The translations under genes were made by a program, and so were the position numbers. 64,000 nucleotides of DNA from JBBBNV01 sp037137075. Lineage in GTDB: Bacteria; Bacillota; Bacilli; Paenibacillales; NBRC-103111. The stretch is from positions 106,170-170,169 of the forward strand of contig NZ_JBBBNV010000009.1 of NCBI RefSeq assembly GCF_037137075.1, read 5' to 3'. Shown here one piece after another: positions 43,888 to 53,246 of this stretch. Under the pieces are notes generated by a model. The model did no database searches. It was given only the letters and a program-made list of their open reading frames with translations, and was not told the DNA's origin. Position 1 is the stretch's first letter, and each line of letters begins with the position of its first letter.

Positions 43888-45051
43888 CTATTTTTTTACT
43901 TTTTCCACAAATTTTCCGATTCGTTCGATAGCTTCCGTCAATTGATTAACCGAGGTTGCATACGAACAACGAATGAAGCCCTCGCCGCCGCCGCCGAACA
44001 CGTGGCCGGGAACAGCCGCAACCTTTCCTTCATACAGCAGCTTCTGGCAAAATTCCTCGGAGGTCAGCCCTGTCGATTGGATAGAAGGAAACGCATAGAA
44101 CGCACCCTGCGGTTCGTGACATTCCAGACCGATCTCCCGGAAGCCCTTGACAACGAGCCGGCGGCGCATGTTATATGCTTCCACCATTTTGTCCTTCTCT
44201 TCCATACCGTGCTTTAATGCTTCCAGCGCCGCTACCTGCCCCATCACCGGTGCGCACATTACGGTGTACTGGTGAATCTTGAGCATGGCTGAGATGAGAT
44301 CGGGATGTCCGCACATGTATCCCATCCTCCAGCCGGTCATGGCAAACGCCTTGGAAAATCCGCTCACCAAAATCGTCCTGTCCTTCATTCCCGGCAGGGA
44401 CGCAAAGGAAGCATGCTTCTGCCCATAGGTCAGCTCGGCATAAATTTCATCCGAAATGACGATCAAATCATGCTTTTCGACCAGTTCGGCAATTGGAAGC
44501 ATCTCTTCGTACGTCATGATGCCGCCTGTCGGATTGCTCGGATAACACAAAATCAGCACCTTGGATTTCGGTGTGATAACCGCCTCCAGGGCTGCTGCCG
44601 TCAGCTTGAAATTATCTTTGGCGAATGTCTCGATGCCAACTGGAACCCCTCCGCCGATATACGAGATCGGAGAATAAGAAATATAGCACGGCTCCGGGAT
44701 TAAAATCTCGTCTCCCTGCTCAATCAGAGCACGCAGCGCCAAATCAATCGCCTCGCTGCCGCCGATGGTGACTACAATTTCACTGGCCGGATCGTAGGTA
44801 ACCTTAAATTCACGGTCCAAATATTCCCCAATCGCCTCGCGAAGCTCAGGAAGCCCGGCATTGGGCGTATAAGTCGTACGGCCCTTCTCCAGCGACTGTA
44901 CGGCCGCGTCCCGAACATGCCAAGGCGTCACAAAATCCGGCTCCCCGACCCCAAGCGAAATAATATCCTTGCTTCCGCTCACCAAATCAAAAAAACGGCG
45001 AATGCCGGAAGGTGGTATCGCCTGAACCCGTTCGGTTAAATATTCCTTCAT
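43888..45051 (-). CDS. alaT: Alanine aminotransferase, AlaT/YugH type
   Basis: 387 aa class I aminotransferase. Motifs: IISLGVGEPDFVTPWHVRDA, YTPNAGLPELREAIG, LCYPSNPTGGIM, ISDEIYAELTYG, PLP lysine in LVSGFSKAFAMTGWRMGY and a C-terminal FIRCSYATS. The alaR gene lies directly upstream, as in the Bacillus yugGH (alaRT) operon, which supports the alanine transaminase call. ATG at 45051 follows GGAAGAGAG. Confidence 0.88.
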   Translation of the reverse strand: MKEYLTERVQAIPPSGIRRFFDLVSGSKDIISLGVGEPDFVTPWHVRDAAVQSLEKGRTTYTPNAGLPELREAIGEYLDREFKVTYDPASEIVVTIGGSEAIDLALRALIEQGDEILIPEPCYISYSPISYIGGGVPVGIETFAKDNFKLTAAALEAVITPKSKVLILCYPSNPTGGIMTYEEMLPIAELVEKHDLIVISDEIYAELTYGQKHASFASLPGMKDRTILVSGFSKAFAMTGWRMGYMCGHPDLISAMLKIHQYTVMCAPVMGQVAALEALKHGMEEKDKMVEAYNMRRRLVVKGFREIGLECHEPQGAFYAFPSIQSTGLTSEEFCQKLLYEGKVAAVPGHVFGGGGEGFIRCSYATSVNQLTEAIERIGKFVEKVKK

Positions 45052-45115
45052 AGAGGCTCTCTTCCTAGTTTTCGTTTGAAGATCGTTATTGATCATTACC
45101 CATCGTCCCTTAGTG

Positions 45116-45607
45116 TTATGGTGTAATCAACATGCGGTGATCATCTTCCTGATCGGCAAAGATAATTCCGTCTTGTTTATATTTTTTCAAAATAAAGTTT
45201 GTTTTGGTCGACAGCACGCGATCGATAGGCGACAGCCTGTTGGACACAAACGAAGCGACTTCCTTCAGGTTCTTGCCTTCCACCTCTACCAGCAAATCGT
45301 AGGCGCCGGACATCAAATAAACAGACTTTACTTCCGGATACAAATAAATGCGCTCGGCGATCGCATCGAAGCCGCGGCCCCGTTCTGGGGTAATCTGCAC
45401 TTCAATCAGCGCGGTGACCTTCTCCTCATCCACCTTGCTCCAGTTAATAACGGTTGCATATTTAACAATAACCTTCTCCGCTTCAAGCTCGCTTACAACC
45501 TGCTTGATTTGCTCCGGGTCGGTGTCCAGCATGACGGCCAGCTGGTCGACAGTGCGGCGCGCGTCCTCTTTGAGCAAATTCAGAACCTTAATATGTAAAG
45601 CGTTCAT
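45116..45607 (-). CDS. alaR: Lrp/AsnC-family regulator AlaR
   Basis: 163 aa. N-terminal winged helix (VLNLLKEDARRTVDQLAVML) and C-terminal RAM/AsnC ligand domain (VTALIEVQITPERGRGFDAI, VYLMSGAYDLLVEVEG). In Bacillus the orthologous regulator activates the adjacent alaT. AGGGAGG precedes the ATG. A TATAAT with no good -35 lies about 40 bases upstream on the minus strand, fitting an activated promoter. Confidence 0.9.
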   Translation of the reverse strand: MNALHIKVLNLLKEDARRTVDQLAVMLDTDPEQIKQVVSELEAEKVIVKYATVINWSKVDEEKVTALIEVQITPERGRGFDAIAERIYLYPEVKSVYLMSGAYDLLVEVEGKNLKEVASFVSNRLSPIDRVLSTKTNFILKKYKQDGIIFADQEDDHRMLITP

Positions 45608-45682
45608 GTGCAGCCTCCCTTACCAAAAGCGATATGCGCTAAGTTTATTATACTATACACCTATTCGAGCCGGGCTGCAAAG

Positions 45683-45721
45683 AAAAAAAGGCGAAGCATG
45701 GCCGCGCGTACGGCCGTCTTC
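45683..45721 (-). terminator. Terminator after the cysteine synthase gene
   Basis: Minus strand: GAAG, GGCCG, loop, CGGCC, CTTC then seven T residues. Confidence 0.75.
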
Positions 45722-45798
45722 ACGTTTTCTTTCTACCGCCTTTCAGAAACGTTTCACGCTGGAAAAAGCGGTATCCGGCCCATGCACGGGCCGTTTCC

Positions 45799-46734
45799 TT
45801 AGTCCCCCCAGATGCCCATGCTCAAATAGCGCTCCCCCGTATCCGGAGCGATGCAGAGCACCCGCTTGCCGGCACCGAGACGCTTCGCGAGCTGGAGCGC
45901 CGTCCATACCGCGGCCCCTGCTGACGGACCTACGAGTATCCCTTCCCGGGCCGCCAAATCCCTTACGGTTTGCAGCGCGTCCTCGTCAGTAACCTGCACA
46001 ATTTGATCATATACGCTTGTATTCAGAATCGCCGGCACAAAGCCGGGGCTTGTCCCGACAAGCTTATGCGGCCCAGGCTCCCCTCCGGACAGCACCGGGG
46101 ACCCTTTCGGCTCCACAACATAAATCTGAATCCCGGGCAGCTTCTCCTTGAGCACTTCCCCGGTTCCCGTAATGGTCCCGCCTGTGCCGGAGGTGGCAAC
46201 GAAAGCATCCAGCCGCCCTTCCATCTGTTCGATTATTTCCAGTGCCGTTGTGGTCCGGTGAATATCGGGATTCGCGCTGTTCTCAAACTGCTGCGGAATG
46301 AAGCTGCCCGGAATTTGATCCCGCAGTTCAAGAGCCTTGGCAATGGCGCCGGGCATCCGCCGGGCGGCCGGGGTCAGCACAACCTCTGCGCCGTAAGCCT
46401 TCAAAATATTAATCCGTTCCTTTGTCATGTTATCCGGCATAACCATTATGGCCCGGTAGCCCTTCGCGGCGGCATTCATCGCCAGACCGATACCGGTATT
46501 GCCGCTGGTCGGCTCGATAATCGTCGCCCCGGGCTGAAGCAGACCGTCCTTCTCCGCCTGTGCGATTAAGTTATACGCGGCGCGATCCTTCACACTTTTG
46601 CTCGGATTGAAATATTCCAGCTTGACGTACACCTCTGCGTCCTGCTCCCCAGTCAAACGATTGACCCGAACAGCCGGGGTATTTCCGATTAGTTCCGTCA
46701 CATTATTTACGAGTAATCTGCGGTTGCTGCTCAT
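45799..46734 (-). CDS. cysK: Cysteine synthase (O-acetylserine sulfhydrylase family)
   Basis: 311 aa PLP enzyme of fold type II. PLP lysine in YFNPSKSVKDRAAYNLI, the substrate loop EPTSGNTGIGLAM, phosphate loop TSGTGGTITGTGEVL and PSAGAAVW near the end. Makes cysteine from O-acetylserine and sulfide; a CysM- or cystathionine beta-synthase-like preference cannot be excluded. ATG at 46734 follows GAGGAGGAG. Monocistronic with its own terminator. Confidence 0.9.
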   Translation of the reverse strand: MSSNRRLLVNNVTELIGNTPAVRVNRLTGEQDAEVYVKLEYFNPSKSVKDRAAYNLIAQAEKDGLLQPGATIIEPTSGNTGIGLAMNAAAKGYRAIMVMPDNMTKERINILKAYGAEVVLTPAARRMPGAIAKALELRDQIPGSFIPQQFENSANPDIHRTTTALEIIEQMEGRLDAFVATSGTGGTITGTGEVLKEKLPGIQIYVVEPKGSPVLSGGEPGPHKLVGTSPGFVPAILNTSVYDQIVQVTDEDALQTVRDLAAREGILVGPSAGAAVWTALQLAKRLGAGKRVLCIAPDTGERYLSMGIWGD

Positions 46735-46958
46735 CCTGCTCCTCCTCATGGCTTCTTCCATTGCCGGTGCCGGCTGCTATTTTTCTCCATTGTAGCATGC
46801 CGGAACGAATCGGGCTAATCAAGCCGCCGGAACGGCAAGGGGTAATAATTGCAAACAAACGCCTGGAAAAATAGGCCAACCAGAAGTTTCTGGCTGACCT
46901 GATCAAACTCCGAAGACACCCGGCAGGCGCCCTTTCGCTCGTAACCGGGTTATCCGGA

Positions 46959-48299
46959 TTATTCGGCCTTCTGCACCCTTGGCGTCAAAAGGCGGCGCAT
47001 AAACAGCCATGCAGCAATCGGCGAGCTGCCGATACCGAGAAGAAGCCAATTAACGGTCTGCTGGGCCGCGCTTTGCGAAATCACGGCGACAAAGACCAGT
47101 GTCCCTATCATTCTTCCGGTATTTAGGCCAAGCTCACGCATGACGATATATTCCACCCGCAGCTTGGCGCTTTCCTCACTGCTTCCGATGAGATCAAATA
47201 CAGCCGAGGTCATCGGTACTGTATACAGCGGCATAAAAAGAGCGACGCCCACACCAAAAATCAGAAGGGTCACATAATTCAGCTTCCAAAAAAACGGCAC
47301 AATCACCAGCACCATCATGACAACCCCGATCAGCATTCCCCATTTGCGGTACTCCGGCTTCAAGAAGCGGCCCACAAGCATAAAGCTGACCAGACCGACC
47401 GCGGACGTTATCAGCGAGAAATTGCCCAGGCTCATCTCGCTTTGGGTGGCGATAAAGATCAGCAGCCCGATAATAAAGCCGAAAACCCCTTCACGCATCC
47501 CTTGGGATACAAGCGCAGGCAGAGCCAGCCGCCAGGACGATCCGCTCTCCTTCAGTGAGGTGAAGGCCTGAAGCCAGGCGTAGCTGCCCGGCAGCTTTTT
47601 TTTGCGCAGAAAAAAACTGACTACCACCCCGACAACAAAGACACCCAGAGACAAGCTAAAAATAAGGCGGTATCCCGTCTCTCCACCCAGCCTCGTAATC
47701 AGCCAGCCGGATAACCATGGAGCCAGTATGCCCGCCCCCGAGCCAAGCAGCCCGGAATAGCCGTTAAAGCGGTCCCGGTTATCCGGATCGGTGACCTCAA
47801 AGTACACGACATTGAAGGCCAGCCAGAACAAACCGTTCGCCAGCCCCTGCACCGCTCCCAGCAGCACGGCATACGAGGCCGAGGCTGTCCCGAGCAGCAG
47901 CACCAGCAAATAGAAGACAGCAGAAACCGCAACGCCCGTCCGCAACACGTTCATTTTATTGCGCTCCTTTGCCCACTTGCCGGCGATCCAGAAGGTCAGC
48001 GCCATGGTAAGGTGGGAGAAGAAGGTGAACCAGCCGATTAGCGAAAAGTCATTTTTGACCTTCCATAAATAAACACTTACGTATGTACCGGATAATGCCG
48101 ATGCCGCAGCGAATAAACCGTTGACCGCCAGCAGCAGCCGGGCTTGAGCGTCAAGCAGGGCTTTGCCCCGTTTCCCCCCCGTACTGCCTTGTGAAGCGCC
48201 CTGCTGCGCGCCGCTGGATTGACGGCCGGAGGAACCGGCCTCCGGGCGATGCGTCCGGCCTGCAAAGGGACCCCAACCGGATTTCGTTTTTTGTGCCAT
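46959..48299 (-). CDS. MFS transporter
   Basis: 446 aa, about twelve hydrophobic helices after a soluble Gly/Ser/Arg-rich N-terminus of about 50 residues. Motif A-like loop between helices 2 and 3 reads AGKWAKERNKMNVLRTGV. The central loop between the halves is short and basic (FFLRKKKLPGSY). The protein is a secondary transporter; the substrate is unknown. AAGGAGCGG precedes the ATG. Lies 97 bases after the ABC-2 operon, so possibly cotranscribed. Confidence 0.88.
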   Translation of the reverse strand: MAQKTKSGWGPFAGRTHRPEAGSSGRQSSGAQQGASQGSTGGKRGKALLDAQARLLLAVNGLFAAASALSGTYVSVYLWKVKNDFSLIGWFTFFSHLTMALTFWIAGKWAKERNKMNVLRTGVAVSAVFYLLVLLLGTASASYAVLLGAVQGLANGLFWLAFNVVYFEVTDPDNRDRFNGYSGLLGSGAGILAPWLSGWLITRLGGETGYRLIFSLSLGVFVVGVVVSFFLRKKKLPGSYAWLQAFTSLKESGSSWRLALPALVSQGMREGVFGFIIGLLIFIATQSEMSLGNFSLITSAVGLVSFMLVGRFLKPEYRKWGMLIGVVMMVLVIVPFFWKLNYVTLLIFGVGVALFMPLYTVPMTSAVFDLIGSSEESAKLRVEYIVMRELGLNTGRMIGTLVFVAVISQSAAQQTVNWLLLGIGSSPIAAWLFMRRLLTPRVQKAE

Positions 48300-48396
48300 G
48301 GAACCGCTCCTTTGGCTGCAAATTCGACGTTAAAATAGCCTTTCCCAAATACGCCGAATCATACAGTCCAAGCCGGGCCAAGCCGGTCGTCCGTTC

Positions 48397-49278
48397 CTAC
48401 AAATCTTTGCGGTGGAACGCCCAAGTGCCGAGAAGCAGGGCCATAAGAGCATAGCCTACCGTGTATATCAGGAAGGAATTGGAAGGCAATGCTGCACCTC
48501 CAAACAGGCTAAGCGTGCTTTGCAAATCAATAAACGAATTCACGTCATCAAGCGAGAACAGCTCCGCCAGCATTCTGCGCTGCAAGCCATCGGCAGGCAT
48601 CGCTATCGCCAGCAGACCGCTTACCGTTTCCAGCGGCTTGACATTCGTTTCTCGAAACATGTTCATGCTAACGACCTTTTCAATCATTCCGCCTAATAAT
48701 CCCCCGCTGTACAGCATTGTCATGACAATACCGTTCCCCATCGCGGAGAAATAGCAGGAGCCCAGCATCGATAAGGAAACGAGCAGCGGCACAGTCAGGG
48801 CAAACAGGGCAAAGCCCTTCATGATTGTAACAGCATCCCCCGGCACGGCCGCATGGTACTCCGCCACGCCAAGAATGCAGGCAAACAGCAGGCCGGCGTA
48901 CAGTACCCCCATGCTGACATAGCCGATCCAGCGGCCCAGGAACCACTTCCAGCGTGGAAGGGGTCGAGATAGCAGCGCCTGCAGCACCCCCTGCTCGGCT
49001 TCTCCGGCTACAACAGCAACCGAGCTGAATATGGATAAGAATGCAATAACAAAGGAGCCGAAGAAAAAGCCCAGGGTTAAAATCATCGAGCCTAGCATCA
49101 CCTGATTCAAAATAAATTCCATGCTGCCCGTATCCGTCCAAGCGCCCGAATTTCGGTTGCCTATCGCTTGAGCGACAAACCAAAAGGCCGCCAAAAATAT
49201 AACCGTCATCATAAGCGTCAGCAGCATGACCCGTTTCCGGATCAGCTCCTTCCAGGTCATTCCGATCATAATCGTCAA
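48397..49278 (-). CDS. ABC-2 type transporter permease
   Basis: 293 aa, six hydrophobic segments beginning MTIMIGMTWKELIRKRVMLL, typical of ABC-2 permeases of the NosY/YtrC kind. Works with the ATPase whose stop overlaps its start (ATGA). SVAVVAGEAEQGVLQALLSR is the usual cytosolic EAA-like loop. Substrate unknown; the sigma/anti-sigma genes ahead suggest an envelope-stress or peptide defence role. Confidence 0.88.
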   Translation of the reverse strand: MTIMIGMTWKELIRKRVMLLTLMMTVIFLAAFWFVAQAIGNRNSGAWTDTGSMEFILNQVMLGSMILTLGFFFGSFVIAFLSIFSSVAVVAGEAEQGVLQALLSRPLPRWKWFLGRWIGYVSMGVLYAGLLFACILGVAEYHAAVPGDAVTIMKGFALFALTVPLLVSLSMLGSCYFSAMGNGIVMTMLYSGGLLGGMIEKVVSMNMFRETNVKPLETVSGLLAIAMPADGLQRRMLAELFSLDDVNSFIDLQSTLSLFGGAALPSNSFLIYTVGYALMALLLGTWAFHRKDL

Positions 49279-50273
49279 TTCCGTTCCCCCCTGTGGCTCA
49301 AGCCGGAAACGGCGTTAAGGAACCATTCATCAAGCCTGGTTTGGGCCTTGCGCACCTCGTACAAGGTCAAGCCCTCCTCCATCAGCACATGATTCAGCCA
49401 GCCAATCTGCTCTTCATCCTCAGTCTCGGCTTCCAGCCACACCGTTCCGTCGACGGTACCGGACAACCGGCGGATGTCCCGGTCCGCTTCCTCCGGGGAT
49501 ACATTGCCGCACACCCGGATAACCAGCCCGGACCTTTCCTGCAGCCAGTCCAGCAAAACAGGCGCAAACCCGCCGACCCGAAGCTGCCAGCAGGTTTGCT
49601 CATGAAGGACATCCGCTACGGTGCCTTCATGGAGAATATGTCCGTTATTCAGCAGCGCCACCCGGTCGCAAAGCATCTCCACATCTTCAAGCAGATGCGA
49701 GTTGAGAAATATGGTTTTTCCCTGAGCGCGCCATGAACGCAAAAGCTGCCGGACCTCATGACGTCCGACAGGATCAAGGGCAGAGGCCGGCTCGTCCAGA
49801 AACAGCAGATCCGGCTCATGGATTAGCGCGCAGGCCAGTCCAAGCCGCTGCTGCATCCCTTTGGAATAATGCTTCACCCGGTCCCGGCCGCGCAAGCCGA
49901 TTCCGACCTCATCCAGCATCCGTTTGATACGGGAGCGGGCCTCCGGACCGCGTATCCCGTTCAGCTTGGCATGAAGCGCCAGAACCTCCTCGCCGGTAAG
50001 CCATTCCTGATAGCGGTACAGCTCCGGCAAATACCCGATCCGCCGCCTCGCCTCCACTGACCCGACCGGATACCCGAACAAGGCCGCCTGTCCGCCGCAA
50101 GGACGAATCAGCCCGACCAGCATCTTGACAAAGGTGCTTTTGCCGGCCCCATTGGGGCCGAGGAAGCCGAAGGCTTCCCCTGCTTGGACTGTCAGGCTGA
50201 TATCCCGGCAGCCTCGTCCGTTATGGAATTGTTTGCTTAGTGCCACGGTCGAAATGGCCGTTCCTGTGCTCAT
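49275..50273 (-). CDS. ABC transporter ATP-binding protein
   Basis: 332 aa. Walker A FLGPNGAGKSTFVKMLVGL, Q-loop IGYLPELYRYQEWLT, signature VKHYSKGMQQRLGLACALIH, Walker B LLFLDEPASALDPVGRHEV. C-terminal 90 residues form the accessory domain of CcmA-type exporters. Overlaps genes on both sides by four bases. Confidence 0.92.
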   Translation of the reverse strand: MSTGTAISTVALSKQFHNGRGCRDISLTVQAGEAFGFLGPNGAGKSTFVKMLVGLIRPCGGQAALFGYPVGSVEARRRIGYLPELYRYQEWLTGEEVLALHAKLNGIRGPEARSRIKRMLDEVGIGLRGRDRVKHYSKGMQQRLGLACALIHEPDLLFLDEPASALDPVGRHEVRQLLRSWRAQGKTIFLNSHLLEDVEMLCDRVALLNNGHILHEGTVADVLHEQTCWQLRVGGFAPVLLDWLQERSGLVIRVCGNVSPEEADRDIRRLSGTVDGTVWLEAETEDEEQIGWLNHVLMEEGLTLYEVRKAQTRLDEWFLNAVSGLSHRGERN

Positions 50274-51439
50274 TGGTTCATCAGCTCCGTAATCTTCGCC
50301 AGCATCGCCTCTTTCGTACCAAGCATGCTGCCGCTGTTCAAAGTAAATAGTTGTCCTTCCTTAACCCAAGTCGCACTAAACTCCTCGCTTCTGCCTGAAG
50401 CATGAAGGCTGTAGGAGGTCAACACCACCTCAGTTCCGGATACACTTACCTGCTCGGAATTCGATTTGGAGAATACCGGCAGCGGAATATTTCCATCCGT
50501 AAGGGCGGAGGAGGCTTGAAGGCTTTGCTTGATGCTCGCCGGCAGCAGCGGGAAGTTGACAATCGCTTCCATCGCCTCCTTAACTGGAATAGACGGATCG
50601 ACGGTAACTGTGGGCACTGGCATCTGAGTAAGAGAATAGTAGTGCGTATACTGCTTCTCCTCGTCCGTAGAATGGAAGTTGAAATGCACAGCTTCTTTCA
50701 TCTCCACTTTCACCGGCTTGCCGTCAACCGATTCGGGCAGCAGGGCCGTTGCCCCCAGTTTTTTCATCGTAGCATTCACTTCATTCACATTCATCTGCAG
50801 CGTAATACTTTGCCAAGGGGAGACATACAGATCCGACTGCTTCTCATCCGCCGCTTCCTTCGGCAGGACCAGCTTGCGGCCGAGCTGCTTCTGGATGTCC
50901 TCCTTCTTCATACTCCCTTGGAAGGTTCCGGATGCCGCAGAGAAGGTTCCATATTGGTTCACGGCTTCCTCACGGCTGCCATCCTGGAACACGCTCTGGA
51001 ACAGCTGTCTCATCTCATCTTCATTTACAACCGTAAGCTGCTTCATTTGAAACTTGTTCAGTACCGCCGCTAATGCATTGTTCCCTGCGGGAGTGGCCAC
51101 CGTCACGACGATCAGGCATGCCGCCGCTGCCCCGGCCAGCCACTTGGATTGCCGGCGTAAGCCTGCCCAGGCAGATCCCCTTCTTGCCTCGCCGGATGGT
51201 ATGGAGGCTGCATGCTTCTCCGCAGTCGGAGTATCAACCGCCAAAGGCAGCTGTTCAGCGGCGATCGCCCCGGCAGTCCTCTCTCTTCGTGCCGCCTCTC
51301 TGGCTTCCGCCTGCCGCTGAGCCAGCTTGGCCCATTGCGGATGAACCGGCTCCGACGCCAGCTTTCCCTGCAGCCGGGTCCAGGCCTCCTCAGCCCGAAG
51401 CCGATCCGCCTGCTCTTTGTTCTTATATGGTTTTGTCAT
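50270..51439 (-). CDS. Anti-sigma-like membrane protein, DUF4367-type extracellular domain
   Basis: 389 aa. A charged cytosolic N-terminus of about 100 residues, one membrane helix (WLAGAAAACLIVVTVATPAG) and an extracytoplasmic domain with KKEDIQKQLGRKLVLPKEA, YVSPWQSITLQMNVNEVNA and SEEFSATWVKEGQLFTLNSG. The position directly after an ECF sigma gene (ATGA overlap) and the single-helix layout suggest an anti-sigma factor. No HCC zinc motif was seen, so this remains an inference. Confidence 0.75.
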   Translation of the reverse strand: MTKPYKNKEQADRLRAEEAWTRLQGKLASEPVHPQWAKLAQRQAEAREAARRERTAGAIAAEQLPLAVDTPTAEKHAASIPSGEARRGSAWAGLRRQSKWLAGAAAACLIVVTVATPAGNNALAAVLNKFQMKQLTVVNEDEMRQLFQSVFQDGSREEAVNQYGTFSAASGTFQGSMKKEDIQKQLGRKLVLPKEAADEKQSDLYVSPWQSITLQMNVNEVNATMKKLGATALLPESVDGKPVKVEMKEAVHFNFHSTDEEKQYTHYYSLTQMPVPTVTVDPSIPVKEAMEAIVNFPLLPASIKQSLQASSALTDGNIPLPVFSKSNSEQVSVSGTEVVLTSYSLHASGRSEEFSATWVKEGQLFTLNSGSMLGTKEAMLAKITELMNQ

Positions 51440-51984
51440 TGTCGTTCCTCCCTAAGTTCAGTTTCCGCTCCGCCTACGCCGCTCGGCAGCGCCCGCCGCT
51501 TCAGCCGGACCGTTGCCCGGTGTACGAGACTGCCTACAAGCGGGCGCCTCACATTCAGCTTCTCGGCGATTTCCGCATAGTTATAGCCGGAATACCGCAT
51601 TAGCAGCACCTGACGGGCCCGTTCAGGCAAATCCTCCAGCCAGGACTGCACTTCCTCCTGATTCAGGCGCCTCATCATGACCTCTTCCCCGGACAAGGCA
51701 TTCACTTCATCGGCCATAGCACGGCGCTCATGCTTTTCGAGTACCTCACGCTCCCGGGATTTTTGATGCAGATAATCATAGGCAAGCCGTGTCAGCACCC
51801 GGTGCAGCCAGGCGCCGACAGCTTCCAGCTCTTCAGGGGGGTTACGGTATAGGCGCAGGAAGGTCTCCTGTGCCAAATCCTCCGCCGCCGCTTCATCACG
51901 AATAATCGCGATTAATTTCCGGCGCACGGACGGGTAATGGGCAAAAAACAATTCGCAATAAATTTCTGGTATCGGTTGAACCAA
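51436..51984 (-). CDS. ECF RNA polymerase sigma factor
   Basis: 182 aa. Region 2: FFAHYPSVRRKLIAIIRDEA, AEDLAQETFLRLYRNPP, WLHRVLTRLAYDYLHQ. Region 4: EDLPERARQVLLMRYSGYNY and AEIAEKLNVRRPLVGSLVHR. Starts at a TTG (51984), 8 bases after GGAGG. It heads a four-gene overlapping operon with an anti-sigma-like protein and an ABC exporter, so it probably controls that exporter and itself. Confidence 0.9.
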   Translation of the reverse strand: MVQPIPEIYCELFFAHYPSVRRKLIAIIRDEAAAEDLAQETFLRLYRNPPEELEAVGAWLHRVLTRLAYDYLHQKSREREVLEKHERRAMADEVNALSGEEVMMRRLNQEEVQSWLEDLPERARQVLLMRYSGYNYAEIAEKLNVRRPLVGSLVHRATVRLKRRALPSGVGGAETELREERQ

Positions 51985-52083
51985 TTCTTTGTCCTCCTTT
52001 CAGCTGCAGCTATATATAAGACGGCTGAGCGCCCGATTTTGCAGCAGGCTGCATCACCCTTATTTGATGCTTTATTCATCAAT

Positions 52084-52116
52084 AAAAAAAGCTCCGGGTA
52101 AAAATCACCCGAAGCT
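52084..52116 (-). terminator. Terminator of the PspA/DUF350/zinc-ribbon operon
   Basis: Minus strand: AGCTTCGGGT, loop, ACCCGGAGCT with one mismatch, then seven T residues. Confidence 0.85.
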
Positions 52117-52130
52117 TTCTTCATCTCGCG

Positions 52131-52718
52131 TTATAATCCGCGCAATTGGTTTGCTGCCTGGATACGGTCTTCATCCGATAGCGCGTGCTCCACCTTAAAG
52201 CAGGACGGGCACACAAACACATTCAGCTTGAACGGAGCCTCAAGAAACGGCGGCAAGCCCCCGAAATCCTCAGGTTCAAAATGCTTGCTCTTCACGATTT
52301 GCCGTCCGGCCAGCACCATGTCCGTGCGGCAGCGGTCGCATTCATGAAAATCGGACTGGACGTCGATATACGGCTGCACCGTTCCGTTATAAAACACCAC
52401 GCCGTCCTGATCGTCATCATCGGCTTTATTTTCCGGAGCCGCTTTGCTTTTAACCGGCTCAGGAGCAGTCCGATGCCCGGCCAGCTGACTGCCGAGCACC
52501 GGCAAATCCGCAATGCCGGCGCCCGCCGATGCGACGGAATCCGACTCTTCCGGCTCCGCCCCCGGCGGCTTCTCATCCGCTTCGATATGAAGCTGCACGT
52601 TCCGGTAGGGTGTTAATTCCTGACCGCAGTGCGGGCACTCATCCTCAGGACCGAACTCCGGGTCCCAAATAATTTCGGTATCGCACCACGGACAGATAAT
52701 ATCTTTATGCTCCGACAT
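52131..52718 (-). CDS. Zinc-ribbon protein of unknown function
   Basis: 195 aa soluble protein with two zinc-ribbon-like units: ICPWCDTEIIWD with CPHCGQEL at the N-terminus, and HECDRCRTDMVLAG with VFVCPSCFKVEHAL at the C-terminus. An acidic, Ala/Pro-rich linker joins them. Last gene of the pspA-DUF350 operon; its GGAGG site contains the stop codon of the 26-codon gene before it. Could bind RNA, protein or simply zinc; no family name recognised. Confidence 0.8.
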   Translation of the reverse strand: MSEHKDIICPWCDTEIIWDPEFGPEDECPHCGQELTPYRNVQLHIEADEKPPGAEPEESDSVASAGAGIADLPVLGSQLAGHRTAPEPVKSKAAPENKADDDDQDGVVFYNGTVQPYIDVQSDFHECDRCRTDMVLAGRQIVKSKHFEPEDFGGLPPFLEAPFKLNVFVCPSCFKVEHALSDEDRIQAANQLRGL

Positions 52719-52727
52719 AAGAGCCTC

Positions 52728-52808
52728 CTATTTCGTCATCAAATAATAGATGCCAATCCCAAAAAACACTCCGGCCAGCGCAAAAAGCGTACCCCACAAA
52801 TATTTCAT
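52728..52808 (-). CDS. 26-aa single-pass membrane miniprotein
   Basis: Reads MKYLWGTLFALAGVFFGIGI then YYLMTK: one hydrophobic helix with a charged residue at each end. The ATG follows the DUF350 stop by two bases (TGACAATG) and its TAG forms part of the ribosome site TAGGAGG of the next gene, so it is tightly packed in the operon. Likely a partner of the membrane proteins encoded beside it. Confidence 0.65.
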   Translation of the reverse strand: MKYLWGTLFALAGVFFGIGIYYLMTK

Positions 52809-52810
52809 TG

Positions 52811-53230
52811 TCAAGTCACACTCGCGCCGATAACATACGACATGGAAATAGAGATGATCATCGACAGCAGGCCGACTGCCTTGTTATCCTTTTGAATTTC
52901 TTCATCCACCTTAATCGTTGGCGTCAAGAACTCAAAAATAAAATACGCGACGAGCAGCAGCAGGAATCCAAAGCCTGCCCATATCATCGAGTGCATGATT
53001 GAATCGTTATTCAAAATGGAAAAACGGAAGATGTTGCAAATCCCGAAGATTTTCCCGCCTGTCGCCATCGCTACAGACACATTTCCTTTTCTAATTTCCT
53101 GCCAGTCGCTGTATTTGGTCACAAATTCAAAAATAGCTAAAAATACGACCAGCGCCAGCACCGCGACCGAGAAAAAGGCCGCTGTCTCCACATAAGGATT
53201 CGAAAGCAATTGATCCACCTCATTATTCAT
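52811..53230 (-). CDS. DUF350 family membrane protein
   Basis: 139 aa with four predicted helices (FFSVAVLALVVFLAIFEFVT, MATGGKIFGICNIFRFSIL, WAGFGFLLLLVAYFIFEFLT, AVGLLSMIISISMSYVIGA). The polar segment TPTIKVDEEIQKDNKAVGL before the last helix is typical of DUF350/YjfL proteins, which are often encoded beside PspA homologues. Role in membrane stress is inferred from that linkage. Confidence 0.85.
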   Translation of the reverse strand: MNNEVDQLLSNPYVETAAFFSVAVLALVVFLAIFEFVTKYSDWQEIRKGNVSVAMATGGKIFGICNIFRFSILNNDSIMHSMIWAGFGFLLLLVAYFIFEFLTPTIKVDEEIQKDNKAVGLLSMIISISMSYVIGASVT

Positions 53231-53246
53231 CCTGTTATCGTCACTC

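Noticed and set aside
46872..46900. Hairpin AGGCCAACCAGAAG/TTCTGGCTGACCT before cysK
   Set aside because: Imperfect stem without T run; could be chance, not listed as a terminator.
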